64,000 nucleotides of DNA from Kosakonia sp. SMBL-WEM22 (GTDB lineage Bacteria > Pseudomonadota > Gammaproteobacteria > Enterobacterales > Enterobacteriaceae): the NCBI RefSeq assembly GCF_014490785.1, contig NZ_CP051488.1, positions 1,984,001-2,048,000 of the forward strand, read 5' to 3'. Both the position numbers and the translations under genes were made by a program. This document shows, piece by piece, positions 27,270-36,410 of the stretch; position 1 is the stretch's first letter; each line of letters opens with the position of its first letter. Under the pieces are notes generated by a model. It did not search any database. It had not been told where the DNA came from and saw nothing but the letters and a program-made list of their open reading frames with translations.

Positions 27270-28513
27270 TGGCATCCCCGCTGTCATTATTAATCGGCCT
27301 GCGCTTTAGCCGCGGCCGCCGCCGTAGCGGCATGGTGTCGCTGATCTCGGTTATCTCCACCGTCGGCATTGCGCTCGGTGTAGCCGTGTTGATTGTCGGC
27401 CTTAGCGCAATGAACGGCTTTGAACGTGAGCTGAACAACCGCATTCTGGCGGTAGTGCCGCACGGTGAAATCGAGCCGGTCAATCAGCCGTGGAACGGCT
27501 GGGAAACGGTGCTGGGCAAGGTGCAGAAAGTGCCGGGTATTGCCGCTGCCGCGCCCTATATCAACTTTACCGGGCTGGTGGAGAGCGGGGCGAACCTGCG
27601 CGCCATCCAGGTGAAAGGCGTTGATCCAGCGCAGGAGATGCAGCTGAGTGCGCTGCCGAAGTTTGTGCAGGGCGATGCGTGGAAAGGCTTTAGCGCCGGC
27701 TCCCAGCAGATCATCCTTGGCAAAGGGGTGGCAGACGCGCTGAAAGTGAAGCAGGGCGACTGGGTCTCGATCATGATCCCTAACTCCGACGATGCGCATA
27801 AATTGTTGCAGCCGAAACGTGTGCGCCTGCATGTCACCGGTATTCTGCAACTGAGCGGCCAGCTCGATCACAACTACGCGATGATCCCGCTGGCAGATGC
27901 GCAGCACTATCTCGATATGGGCAGCAGCGTCACCGGCATCGCCATTAAAGTGAACGACGTGTTCAACGCCCAAAAGCTGGTGCGCGACGCGGGCGAAGTG
28001 ACCAACAGTTATGTCTATATCAAAAGCTGGATCGGCAAATATGGCTACATGTACCGCGATATCCAGATGATCCGCGCCATTATGTATCTGGCGATGGTGC
28101 TGGTGATTGGCGTCGCCTGCTTCAACATCGTCTCGACGCTGGTGATGGCGGTGAAAGATAAGAGCGGCGATATCGCCGTGCTGCGTACGCTGGGGGCGAA
28201 AGATGGCTTGATCCGGGCGATTTTCGTCTGGTACGGTCTGCTGGCGGGGCTGTTTGGCAGCCTCTGCGGTGCGGTGATTGGCGTCATTGTTTCGTTACAG
28301 CTGACGCCGATTATCAACGGTATTGAGAAGCTTATTGGCCATCAGTTCCTGTCGGGGGACATCTACTTTATCGACTTCCTGCCGTCGGAACTCCATCCGC
28401 TGGATGTGGTGTACGTGCTGGTCACGGCGTTGCTGTTGAGCCTGCTGGCGAGCTGGTATCCGGCGCGTCGCGCAAGCAACATCGATCCGGCAAGGGTGCT
28501 GAGCGGGCAGTAA
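27269..28513 (+). CDS. lolE: Lipoprotein-releasing ABC transporter subunit LolE
   Basis: Second inner-membrane subunit of LolCDE, 414 residues (E. coli 414); in E. coli it binds the lipoprotein. One N-terminal helix (SLISVISTVGIALGVAVLIV) is followed by a periplasmic domain and three C-terminal helices ending in SLLASWYPARRASNIDPARVL, the FtsX-family ending. It is coupled to lolD and followed 36 nt later by nagK. Confidence 0.97.
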   Translation: MASPLSLLIGLRFSRGRRRSGMVSLISVISTVGIALGVAVLIVGLSAMNGFERELNNRILAVVPHGEIEPVNQPWNGWETVLGKVQKVPGIAAAAPYINFTGLVESGANLRAIQVKGVDPAQEMQLSALPKFVQGDAWKGFSAGSQQIILGKGVADALKVKQGDWVSIMIPNSDDAHKLLQPKRVRLHVTGILQLSGQLDHNYAMIPLADAQHYLDMGSSVTGIAIKVNDVFNAQKLVRDAGEVTNSYVYIKSWIGKYGYMYRDIQMIRAIMYLAMVLVIGVACFNIVSTLVMAVKDKSGDIAVLRTLGAKDGLIRAIFVWYGLLAGLFGSLCGAVIGVIVSLQLTPIINGIEKLIGHQFLSGDIYFIDFLPSELHPLDVVYVLVTALLLSLLASWYPARRASNIDPARVLSGQ

Positions 28514-28549
28514 TCCCGCGGGTAACGGCGCCACAACGAAGGAGTGGCA

Positions 28550-29467
28550 ATGCACTACGGGTTTGATATTGGCGGCAGTAAAATCGCGCTCGGCCTCTTT
28601 GACGCCGGGCGGCGGTTACAGTGGGAGACGCGTATTGCCACGCCCCATCAAAGCTACGACGCCTTTCTGCAGGCTATCGCCGCGCTGGTGGCGGAAGCCG
28701 ACCGCCGCAGCGGCGTGAAGGGCAGCGTCGGCATTGGCATTCCGGGCGTGCCGGAAACCGCCGACGGCACGCTCTATGCCGCCAATTTGCCCGCCGCCAG
28801 CGGGCAGGCGCTGCGCCGCGATCTCACTCATCTGCTCGATCGCGACGTGCGTATCGATAACGATGCCAACTGTTTTACCCTTTCAGAGGCCTGGGATGAG
28901 GAGTTCTGCCGCTATCCGCTGGTGATGGGGTTAATTCTCGGCACCGGCGTCGGCGGCGGGCTGGTGTTTAACGGCAAATCCATCCCCGGGCGGCGCTTTA
29001 TCACCGGCGAGTTTGGCCATATCCGTCTGCCCGTCGATGCACTCACCCTGATGGGTTTTGATTTCCCGCTTCTGCGCTGCGGCTGCGGCAATATCGGCTG
29101 TATTGAGAACTATCTCTCCGGCCGCGGTTTTGCGTGGCTCTACCAACACTTCTATCATCAGACTCTGACAGCGCCGGAAATTATCGCGCGCTGGGAGCAG
29201 GGCGAGGCAAACGCGCGGGCGCACGTTGAGCGCTACGTCGAGTTGCTGGCACTCTGCCTGGGGAATATTTTGACGATTATCGACCCGGATCTGATCGTGA
29301 TTGGCGGCGGATTATCCCACTTCAGCGCGCTGACCCGGCTGTTGCCGGATCGCATCACGCCGCACCTTTTACCGGCCGGCGACGTTCCCCGAATCGAACG
29401 CGCGCGCCACGGCGACGCGGGCGGTATGCGCGGCGCGGCCTTCCTTCACCTTGCAGACCACTCCTGA
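28550..29467 (+). CDS. nagK: N-acetyl-D-glucosamine kinase NagK
   Basis: ROK-family kinase that phosphorylates GlcNAc released during murein recycling. It has 305 residues (E. coli 303). N-terminal ATP-binding DIGGSKIALGLF and the zinc-binding ROK motif CGCGNIGCIENYLSGRG are present. The ATG at 28550 is chosen over a GTG 6 nt upstream because it gives MHYGFDIGG at good distance from GAAGGAG. The stop is 10 nt before the cobB ATG. Confidence 0.96.
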   Translation: MHYGFDIGGSKIALGLFDAGRRLQWETRIATPHQSYDAFLQAIAALVAEADRRSGVKGSVGIGIPGVPETADGTLYAANLPAASGQALRRDLTHLLDRDVRIDNDANCFTLSEAWDEEFCRYPLVMGLILGTGVGGGLVFNGKSIPGRRFITGEFGHIRLPVDALTLMGFDFPLLRCGCGNIGCIENYLSGRGFAWLYQHFYHQTLTAPEIIARWEQGEANARAHVERYVELLALCLGNILTIIDPDLIVIGGGLSHFSALTRLLPDRITPHLLPAGDVPRIERARHGDAGGMRGAAFLHLADHS

Positions 29468-29477
29468 GAGGATGCCC

Positions 29478-30299
29478 ATGCAATCGCGACGTTCACATCG
29501 TCTCAGCCGTTTTCGCCGCAACAAGCGCCGCCTGCGCGAGCGCTTACGCCAGCGAATCTTTTTCCGCGACATAATGGTGCATGACGTAATGGAAAAACCA
29601 AGAGTAGTTGTCTTAACCGGGGCGGGGATCTCCGCTGAATCCGGTATTCGAACCTTCCGCGCCGCGGATGGCCTTTGGGAAGAGCATCATGTGGAAGATG
29701 TGGCGACGCCGGAAGGCTTCGCCCGTAATCCGCAGCTGGTGCAGCGCTTCTATAATGATCGCCGCCGCCAGCTACAGCAGCCGGAGATCGCGCCGAACGC
29801 CGCCCATCTGGCGCTGGCGAAGCTGGAAGAGGCGCTGGGCGATCGCTTTTTGCTGATCACGCAGAATATCGACAACCTGCACGCGCGCGCGGGCAATCAG
29901 CACATTATCCATATGCATGGCGAGCTGTTGAAGGTGCGCTGTTCGCAGAGCGGGCAAGTGCTGGAGTGGACCGGCGACGTCACCGAAGAGGATAAGTGCC
30001 ACTGCTGCCAGTTCCCCGCGCCGCTGCGCCCCCACGTGGTGTGGTTTGGTGAAATGCCGCTCGGCATGGATGAGATCTACAGCGCGCTGGCGATGGCGGA
30101 TCTCTTTATCGCCATCGGCACCTCCGGGCATGTCTATCCCGCCGCCGGGTTTGTCCATGAGGCGAAGCTGCACGGCGCACATACTGTTGAACTCAACCTC
30201 GAACCGAGCCAGGTCGGCAGCGAGTTTGAAGAGAAGCAGTATGGCCTCGCCAGTGACGTTGTTCCGGCATACGTCGACAAGCTGCTGAAAGGGCTCTAA
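29478..30299 (+). CDS. cobB: NAD-dependent protein deacylase CobB (sirtuin)
   Basis: Cytoplasmic sirtuin that removes acetyl and succinyl groups from lysines, including that of acetyl-CoA synthetase. It has 273 residues from the ATG at 29478, preceded by GAGAGG. An arginine-rich N-terminal tail (SRRSHRLSRFRRNKRR) precedes the NAD-binding GAGISAESGIRTFR, the TQNIDNLH motif, catalytic His in HMHGELL, and zinc cysteines (CSQ and CHCC). A second start at 29589 (MEKPRVVVL) would give the short isoform known in other enterics. It is the last backbone gene before the carotenoid cluster. Confidence 0.97.
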   Translation: MQSRRSHRLSRFRRNKRRLRERLRQRIFFRDIMVHDVMEKPRVVVLTGAGISAESGIRTFRAADGLWEEHHVEDVATPEGFARNPQLVQRFYNDRRRQLQQPEIAPNAAHLALAKLEEALGDRFLLITQNIDNLHARAGNQHIIHMHGELLKVRCSQSGQVLEWTGDVTEEDKCHCCQFPAPLRPHVVWFGEMPLGMDEIYSALAMADLFIAIGTSGHVYPAAGFVHEAKLHGAHTVELNLEPSQVGSEFEEKQYGLASDVVPAYVDKLLKGL

Positions 30300-30552
30300 G
30301 CGCCGCGCCCGGTCGCGCAAGGTTGACCGGGCGGCTATGTTGTAATAATGTAAAAATTCTTATGAATTCGCTCGTTACGGAGCAAATGTCCCAATCTACG
30401 CTACGCTTTGCCAATACGACACCGCAGAGATTAGCGCCCAGGCTGCGCGGAGTTTTTTACGCACTCCGGCGAGCGCAGCAGGCTAACCGCTGCCCTCACG
30501 CTCTGACTTATTTACCCGGCCATCGCTTCAAGGATAACGAGGGACAGCCACG

Positions 30553-31470
30553 ATGAATCTCAACCACGACGCCCAATTGCAGACTTTACGCGACGCGCTG
30601 CAACAACGTCTCGATCAGCTGTTACCCGCCGGTGCGCAGCAGGATCAGATCTATTGCGCAATGCGCGAAGGCACCCTGGTGGCGGGCAAGCGCGTCCGCC
30701 CGCTGCTGCTGCTGCTTGCCGCAGACGATCTCGGCTGCGAGGTTGACCAGCGCGGGCTGCTCGATCTCGCCTGTGCCGTCGAAATGGTGCACGCCGCCTC
30801 GCTGATGCTGGACGATATCCCCTGTATGGATAACGCCGCGCTGCGCCGTGGGCGACCAACTATCCACCGCCAGTATGGTGAAAATGTCGCCATTCTCGCC
30901 GCCGTTGCGCTGCTGAGCCGCGCCTTTGGCGTGGTGGCAGAGGCGCAGGGTTTATCGCCCGCCTGTAAATCGGCGGCGGTGGCGGAACTCTCCACCGCCG
31001 TTGGGCTCCACGGGTTGGTGCAGGGGCAGTTCCTCGATCTGCATGAGGGCGACAAGGCGCGCAGCCCGGAAGCTATCCAACTGACCAATGAGTTAAAAAC
31101 CAGCCGCTTATTTGATGCCACGCTGCAGATGGCAGCGATTGCCGCTGAGGCTCCGCCGCAAGTGCGTGAGCGGCTGCGCTCTTTTGCCCTCGATCTCGGA
31201 CAAGCTTTTCAACTGATGGACGATCTCACCGACGGGCTGAACGGCACCGGTAAAGATCTCAATAAAGATGATGGCAAATCGACGTTGGTGGCGATGCTGG
31301 GCGCAGAAGTTGTGCATCAGCGCCTGAGCGAGCATCTGCGTAGCGCCGATGAACACCTTGCCACCGCCTGCCCGCGCGGGGTTTCGACGCGCCGCTTTAT
31401 GCGCGCCTGGTTCGATAAACAGATGACGCTGTTTGGCGAGAGCCGGGCGACGACGCTGCCGGGGTGCTAG
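30553..31470 (+). CDS. crtE: Geranylgeranyl diphosphate synthase CrtE
   Basis: Makes C20 geranylgeranyl diphosphate from farnesyl diphosphate and IPP, the entry step of the carotenoid route. It has 305 residues. The first aspartate-rich motif DDIPCMD is at residues 87-93 and the second, DDLTD, at 223-227. The short-chain pattern before the first motif fits bacterial GGPP synthases. IspA-type enzymes share these motifs, but the neighbours decide. First gene of the crt run. The 253-bp region upstream (30300-30552) has a GC-rich inverted repeat after cobB and no clear sigma-70 promoter. Confidence 0.94.
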   Translation: MNLNHDAQLQTLRDALQQRLDQLLPAGAQQDQIYCAMREGTLVAGKRVRPLLLLLAADDLGCEVDQRGLLDLACAVEMVHAASLMLDDIPCMDNAALRRGRPTIHRQYGENVAILAAVALLSRAFGVVAEAQGLSPACKSAAVAELSTAVGLHGLVQGQFLDLHEGDKARSPEAIQLTNELKTSRLFDATLQMAAIAAEAPPQVRERLRSFALDLGQAFQLMDDLTDGLNGTGKDLNKDDGKSTLVAMLGAEVVHQRLSEHLRSADEHLATACPRGVSTRRFMRAWFDKQMTLFGESRATTLPGC

Positions 31471-31473
31471 TGA

Positions 31474-32502
31474 ATGAAGGATCTGGCGAAACGTAAAAAC
31501 GATCACCTCGATATCGTCCTTAACAGCCCACACAGCGCCATGAAACGCACCACTGGTTTTGAGCAGTGGCGTTTTGAACACTGCGCAATGCCGGAGCTGC
31601 ATCTGGATGAGATCGATCTTGGCTGCAGGCTGTTCGGGAAAACCCTGCGCGCGCCGCTGTTAATAAGCTCGATGACCGGCGGTGCCAGCCGGGCGGCAAT
31701 GATCAACCGCCATCTGGCACAGGCAGCGCAGGGGCTTGGCCTGGCGATGGGCGTCGGCTCGCAGCGTGTGGCGCTGGAGAGCCAGGAGAACTCTGGCTTA
31801 ACCCGTGAACTGCGCCAGCTGGCACCGGATATCGCACTGCTCTCAAACCTCGGCGCGGCGCAGATTGCCGGCCCTGAGGGGGTTGATTATGCCCGTCGCG
31901 CAGTTGAAATGATTGAAGCTGACGCGCTGATTATTCATCTCAATCCGCTGCAGGAAGCGCTGCAAAGCGGTGGCGATCGCGACTGGCGCGGCGTGCTGGC
32001 AGCGATTGAGAAAACCGTGGTGGCACTTCCTGTTCCGGTCGTGGTTAAAGAGGTGGGCGCCGGATTATCCGTCAACGTCGCGCGGCAACTGCGCGACGCC
32101 GGTGTGGCGATGCTTGATGTCGCTGGCGCGGGCGGCACCAGCTGGGCGGCGGTTGAGGGCGAGCGCGCCGCCCAGGCACATCATCGCGCCGTGGCGATGG
32201 CCTTTGCCAACTGGGGCATTCCGACCGCGCAGGCGCTGACCGACCTGCAACAGGCGATGCCAGAAATGCCGCTTATCGCCTCCGGCGGCATTGCGAACGG
32301 CATTGACGCGGCGAAAGCGCTGCGTCTCGGTGCCTCGCTGGTGGGGCAGGCTGCGGCCGTGCTCGGCAGCGCCACCGTCTCGTGTGAAACCGTTGCCGCC
32401 CACTTCCAGGTGGTAATTGATCAGCTTCGTGTCGCCTGTTTCTGCACCGGCAGCGCTAACCTGGAGGCGCTACGCCAGGCGACGCTGGTGCGTGAAGCAT
32501 GA
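31474..32502 (+). CDS. idi: Type 2 isopentenyl-diphosphate isomerase (FMN-dependent)
   Basis: Interconverts IPP and DMAPP with reduced FMN and supplies the allylic starter for CrtE. It has 342 residues in a TIM-barrel. RKNDHLDIVL at the N-terminus, SSMTGG, GVGSQR and the FMN-phosphate site SGGIANGIDAAKAL are type 2 features; this is not the Nudix-type Idi of E. coli. It starts 3 nt after crtE and overlaps crtX by 4 nt (ATGA). The symbol fni is also used. Confidence 0.95.
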   Translation: MKDLAKRKNDHLDIVLNSPHSAMKRTTGFEQWRFEHCAMPELHLDEIDLGCRLFGKTLRAPLLISSMTGGASRAAMINRHLAQAAQGLGLAMGVGSQRVALESQENSGLTRELRQLAPDIALLSNLGAAQIAGPEGVDYARRAVEMIEADALIIHLNPLQEALQSGGDRDWRGVLAAIEKTVVALPVPVVVKEVGAGLSVNVARQLRDAGVAMLDVAGAGGTSWAAVEGERAAQAHHRAVAMAFANWGIPTAQALTDLQQAMPEMPLIASGGIANGIDAAKALRLGASLVGQAAAVLGSATVSCETVAAHFQVVIDQLRVACFCTGSANLEALRQATLVREA

Positions 32503-33764
32503 GCCACTATGCTGTGATCTCACCGCCGCTCTACAGCCATATGCGCGCGCTGGAAGCGCTGGCGCAGGCGCTTATCGCGCGCGGCCACCGTATCACCTTT
32601 GTTAATCAGGCTGGCGCGCAGCAGTTACTGCACGATCCGCGCATCGGCTTTTGCGCGGTTGGCGAAAAGAGCCATCCGCCCGCCCGCCTGCAACGCACCT
32701 TACGCCTGATGGCGCACCCCGCAGGGCCGGGCATTATTCGCCTGATTAAGGATCTGGCGAGCACCACCGATATGCTCTGCCACGCACTGCCTGCCGCGCT
32801 GACGCAGCTTGACGTTGATGGGGTGATTGTCGATCAGATGGAGCCTGCCGGTGGGCTGGCGGCAGAGGCGCTGGGCTTGCCGTTTGTCTCCGTCGCCTGC
32901 GCGCTGCCGGTTAACCGGGATGAAACCATTCCGCTGCCGGTGATGCCATTTCGCTATGCGCGCGGCGAGCGGCGCAAAAAACTCTACCGCGCCAGCACCC
33001 AGGTTTATGACAAGGTGATGGCGCGCCAGAATGCGGTGATCGCTCATCATGCGCGCCGCTTAGGGCTGCCTGCGCGTAACGCGATGCATGAGTGCCTCTC
33101 GCCGCTGGCACACATCAGCCAGACGCTGACCTGCTTCGATTTTCCGCGCCAGCTACCCGGCTGGTTTCATGCCGTCGGGCCGCTGCGCCAGCCGCAGGCG
33201 GTTACGCCTGATAGGCCAACGAGCGCAGAGCGCCCGCTGATTTTTGCCTCACTCGGCACCTTACAGGGCCACCGCTACCGGCTGTTTCGCACCATCGCCC
33301 GCGCCTGTCGGCGCATGAATGTTCGTTTATTGATCGCCCACTGCGGCGGGCTGAACGCGCGTCAGGTTGAGAAGCTGATCGCGCGCGGGGCGGAAGTCAC
33401 TGACTTTGCCGATCAGACAGCAGTCATGCGCGATGCCGATGTGGTGGTTACCCACGGCGGCATGAATACCGTGATGGACGCCATCAACAGCACCACGCCG
33501 ATTCTGGTGATCCCGCTGGCCTTCGATCAGCCCGGCGTCGCGGCGCGGGTGGAGTACCAGCAGATTGGTCGCCGGGTATCACGCTTTGCCAGCAGCGCGC
33601 GGGTGGAGAAAAACCTGCGCGCGCTGCTGGCGGATAACCGCTACGCCGCAAGGCTTGCCGCAATGCAGCAACCGTTGCAGGAGGCGGGCGGCGCACCGCG
33701 CGCGGCGCAGATCGTTGAACTTGCACTGACCAGCAGGCAGCCGGTGATGGCGGGTGCGTTATGA
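32499..33764 (+). CDS. crtX: Zeaxanthin glucosyltransferase CrtX
   Basis: Adds glucose from UDP-glucose to the hydroxyls of zeaxanthin. It has 421 residues and is a GT1-family glycosyltransferase. The N-terminal region begins HYAVISPPLYSHMRAL; the C-terminal nucleotide-sugar motif is THGGMNTVMDAINSTTPILVIP, with FDQPGVAARVE after it. It overlaps idi and crtY by 4 nt each, so it is translationally coupled. Its presence predicts a glycosylated polar end product in the membrane. Confidence 0.94.
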   Translation: MSHYAVISPPLYSHMRALEALAQALIARGHRITFVNQAGAQQLLHDPRIGFCAVGEKSHPPARLQRTLRLMAHPAGPGIIRLIKDLASTTDMLCHALPAALTQLDVDGVIVDQMEPAGGLAAEALGLPFVSVACALPVNRDETIPLPVMPFRYARGERRKKLYRASTQVYDKVMARQNAVIAHHARRLGLPARNAMHECLSPLAHISQTLTCFDFPRQLPGWFHAVGPLRQPQAVTPDRPTSAERPLIFASLGTLQGHRYRLFRTIARACRRMNVRLLIAHCGGLNARQVEKLIARGAEVTDFADQTAVMRDADVVVTHGGMNTVMDAINSTTPILVIPLAFDQPGVAARVEYQQIGRRVSRFASSARVEKNLRALLADNRYAARLAAMQQPLQEAGGAPRAAQIVELALTSRQPVMAGAL

Positions 33765-34936
33765 GCCAGCGCTGGGATCTGATCCTCGTGGGCGGCGGGC
33801 TGGCGAACGGCCTTATTGCCTGGCGTCTGCATCATGCCCGGCCCGATCTGCGCCTGCTTATGGTTGAAGCGGGCGCACAGCCGGGCGGCAATCACACCTG
33901 GTCATTCCATCAGGCGGATCTGACGGAGGCACAGCACCGCTGGATCGCCCCGTTGGTCAGCCACCGCTGGCCGGGCTACGAAGTGCGTTTTCCGGCGCGC
34001 CAGCGTACGCTGGAGGGCGGCTATCTCAGCATCAGTTCAGAGCACTTCGCGCAGAAACTTACCGACACTCTCGGCGCTGCGCTATTAACGGATACGCCGG
34101 TCACGGGCCTGACGCCGCAGAGCGTGACGCTTGCGAGCGGGGAAACGCTGCACGCCGGGGCGGTGATTGACGGGCGCGGCTACCTACCGGATGCCCATCT
34201 GACCCCAGGTTTTCAATCTTTTCTCGGCCAGCACTGGCAGCTTGCCGAGCCGCACCTGCTTCAGCAGCCGATTTTGATGGATGCCACCGTCGACCAGGCC
34301 CAGGGATACCGTTTTGTCTACACCTTGCCGCTCTCGGCGCGCGAGGTGCTGATCGAAGACACCCACTATATTGACCGACCCACCCTCAGCGGCGATGAGG
34401 CGCGCCAGCACATCTCGGATTACGCACGCCAGCAGGGCTGGAGGCTGACCACGCTGGTGCGTGAAGAGCAGGGTAACTTGCCGATCACGCTGGATGGCGA
34501 TATTCGCGCCTTCTGGCAGTCGCGCGCGTCGCAACCCTGTAGCGGCCTGCGCGCCGGGCTGTTCCACGCCACAACCGGCTACTCTCTGCCGCACGCGGTG
34601 GCGCTGGCGGATCTTATCGCTGCGCAGCCGGCACCTGAGGGCGATAAACTCTTTACCCTGATCAAGCACTACGCTGAGCGCGTCTGGCGTCAGCAGCGCT
34701 TCTACCGCATGCTCAACCGCATGCTGTTTCTGGCGGGCGACGCCAGCGCGCGATGGCAGGTGATGCAGCGTTTTTATGGCCTCAACCCGGCGCTGATCGC
34801 CCGCTTTTACGCCGACAGACTTACCTTTTTTGATAAAGCGCGGATCCTGACAGGAAAACCGCCGGTACCGGTGGGCGAAGCCATGCGCGCCGTACTTAAA
34901 CACACACCTGGACTGCGAGCCTTCAATCATGAATAA
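33761..34936 (+). CDS. crtY: Lycopene beta-cyclase CrtY
   Basis: Closes both ends of lycopene to beta-rings, giving beta-carotene. It has 391 residues. The N-terminal flavin motif LILVGGGLANGLIAWRL (residues 7-23) is followed by GGNHTWSFH, a CrtY signature. It overlaps crtX by 4 nt and crtI by 8 nt. Its place between crtX and crtI is the usual Pantoea-type order. Confidence 0.95.
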   Translation: MSQRWDLILVGGGLANGLIAWRLHHARPDLRLLMVEAGAQPGGNHTWSFHQADLTEAQHRWIAPLVSHRWPGYEVRFPARQRTLEGGYLSISSEHFAQKLTDTLGAALLTDTPVTGLTPQSVTLASGETLHAGAVIDGRGYLPDAHLTPGFQSFLGQHWQLAEPHLLQQPILMDATVDQAQGYRFVYTLPLSAREVLIEDTHYIDRPTLSGDEARQHISDYARQQGWRLTTLVREEQGNLPITLDGDIRAFWQSRASQPCSGLRAGLFHATTGYSLPHAVALADLIAAQPAPEGDKLFTLIKHYAERVWRQQRFYRMLNRMLFLAGDASARWQVMQRFYGLNPALIARFYADRLTFFDKARILTGKPPVPVGEAMRAVLKHTPGLRAFNHE

Positions 34937-36410
34937 AACCATCGTCATCGGGGCCGGATTCGGCGGGCTGGCGTTAGCCATTCGGCTGCAGGCGGCGGGC
35001 GTGCCAACCGTGCTGCTGGAGCAGCGCGACAAGCCCGGCGGCCGCGCCTATGTCTATCAGGATCAGGGCTTTACCTTTGACGCCGGGCCAACGGTGATTA
35101 CCGATCCCAGCGCCATTGAAGAGCTTTTTACGCTGTCCGGTAAAAAGATGGCGGATTACGTCGATCTGCTGCCGGTGACGCCGTTCTATCGCCTCTGCTG
35201 GGAGCAGGGGAAGGTGTTTGATTACGACAACGATCAGGCTCGTCTGGAAGCGCAGATCCGCCGCTTTAACGAGCGCGACGTCGAGGGCTATCGCCGTTTT
35301 CTCGACTACTCAAAAGCGGTGTTTAAAGAGGGCTACCTGAAGCTTGGCACCGTCCCGTTCCTCTCCTTCCGCGATATGCTGCGCGCCGGCCCGCAGCTGA
35401 TGCGCTTGCAGGCGTGGCGCAGCGTCTACAGCATGGTCTCCAAATTTATTGAGGATGAGCATCTGCGCCAGGCCTTCTCCTTCCACTCGCTGTTGGTGGG
35501 CGGTAACCCTTTTGCCACCTCGTCGATCTATACGCTGATCCACGCCCTTGAGCGGGAGTGGGGCGTCTGGTTTGCCCGCGGCGGCACCGGGGCGCTGGTG
35601 CAGGGAATGGTGAAGCTGTTTGAAGATCTCGGCGGCACGCTGGAGCTGAACGCCGAAGTGAGCAAGCTGGAGGCGGACGGGAAACGTATTACCGGCGTCG
35701 AGTTAAAAGATGGCCGCCGCATTCCGGCCGCCGCCGTGGCGTCGAATGCCGATGTGGTGCACACCTACGAGAAGCTGCTTGGCCACCATCCAACCGGGGC
35801 GAAACGCGCCGCCTCGCTGAAGCGTAAGCGCATGAGCAACTCGTTGTTTGTGCTCTATTTTGGTCTCAATCATCATCACGATCAGCTGGCGCACCACACC
35901 GTCTGCTTTGGGCCGCGCTATAAGGAACTGATTGAGGAGATCTTCCACGGCGAAGCGCTGGCGGAGGACTTTTCCCTCTATCTGCATGCGCCTTGTGTCA
36001 CCGATCCCTCGCTGGCACCGCCCGGCTGCGGCAGCTATTACGTGCTTGCGCCGGTGCCGCACCTTGGCACCGCGAAGATCGACTGGGCCGTCGAGGGGCC
36101 GCGCCTGCGCGATCGCATCTTTGCCTATCTTGAGCAACACTATATGCCCGGCCTACGCGAGCAGCTGGTCACCGAGCGCATGTTCACCCCGGTCGACTTC
36201 CGCGACCAGCTTAGTGCGCACCTCGGCTCCGCCTTCTCCGTGGAGCCGATCCTGCGCCAGAGCGCCTGGTTCCGCCCCCATAACCGTGATAGCGAGATCG
36301 ATAATCTCTATCTCGTTGGTGCAGGGACTCACCCGGGAGCGGGCATTCCCGGCGTGATCGGTTCGGCGAAAGCGACGGCAGGGTTGATGGTTGAGGCGCT
36401 CAGCGGATGA
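34929..36410 (+). CDS. crtI: Phytoene desaturase CrtI
   Basis: FAD-dependent desaturase that converts phytoene to lycopene in four steps. It has 493 residues. The N-terminal dinucleotide motif VIGAGFGGLALAIRLQAAG (residues 6-24) is followed by KPGGRAYVYQDQGFTFDAGP. The C-terminal carotenoid-dehydrogenase signature YLVGAGTHPGAGIPGV is near residue 460. The protein is membrane-associated in relatives. It overlaps crtY by 8 nt and crtB by 4 nt. Confidence 0.97.
   Translation: MNKTIVIGAGFGGLALAIRLQAAGVPTVLLEQRDKPGGRAYVYQDQGFTFDAGPTVITDPSAIEELFTLSGKKMADYVDLLPVTPFYRLCWEQGKVFDYDNDQARLEAQIRRFNERDVEGYRRFLDYSKAVFKEGYLKLGTVPFLSFRDMLRAGPQLMRLQAWRSVYSMVSKFIEDEHLRQAFSFHSLLVGGNPFATSSIYTLIHALEREWGVWFARGGTGALVQGMVKLFEDLGGTLELNAEVSKLEADGKRITGVELKDGRRIPAAAVASNADVVHTYEKLLGHHPTGAKRAASLKRKRMSNSLFVLYFGLNHHHDQLAHHTVCFGPRYKELIEEIFHGEALAEDFSLYLHAPCVTDPSLAPPGCGSYYVLAPVPHLGTAKIDWAVEGPRLRDRIFAYLEQHYMPGLREQLVTERMFTPVDFRDQLSAHLGSAFSVEPILRQSAWFRPHNRDSEIDNLYLVGAGTHPGAGIPGVIGSAKATAGLMVEALSG

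Noticed and set aside
30323..30556. 77-codon ORF before crtE
   Set aside because: No recognisable features; it overlaps the crtE ribosome site and start and lies in a likely promoter region.
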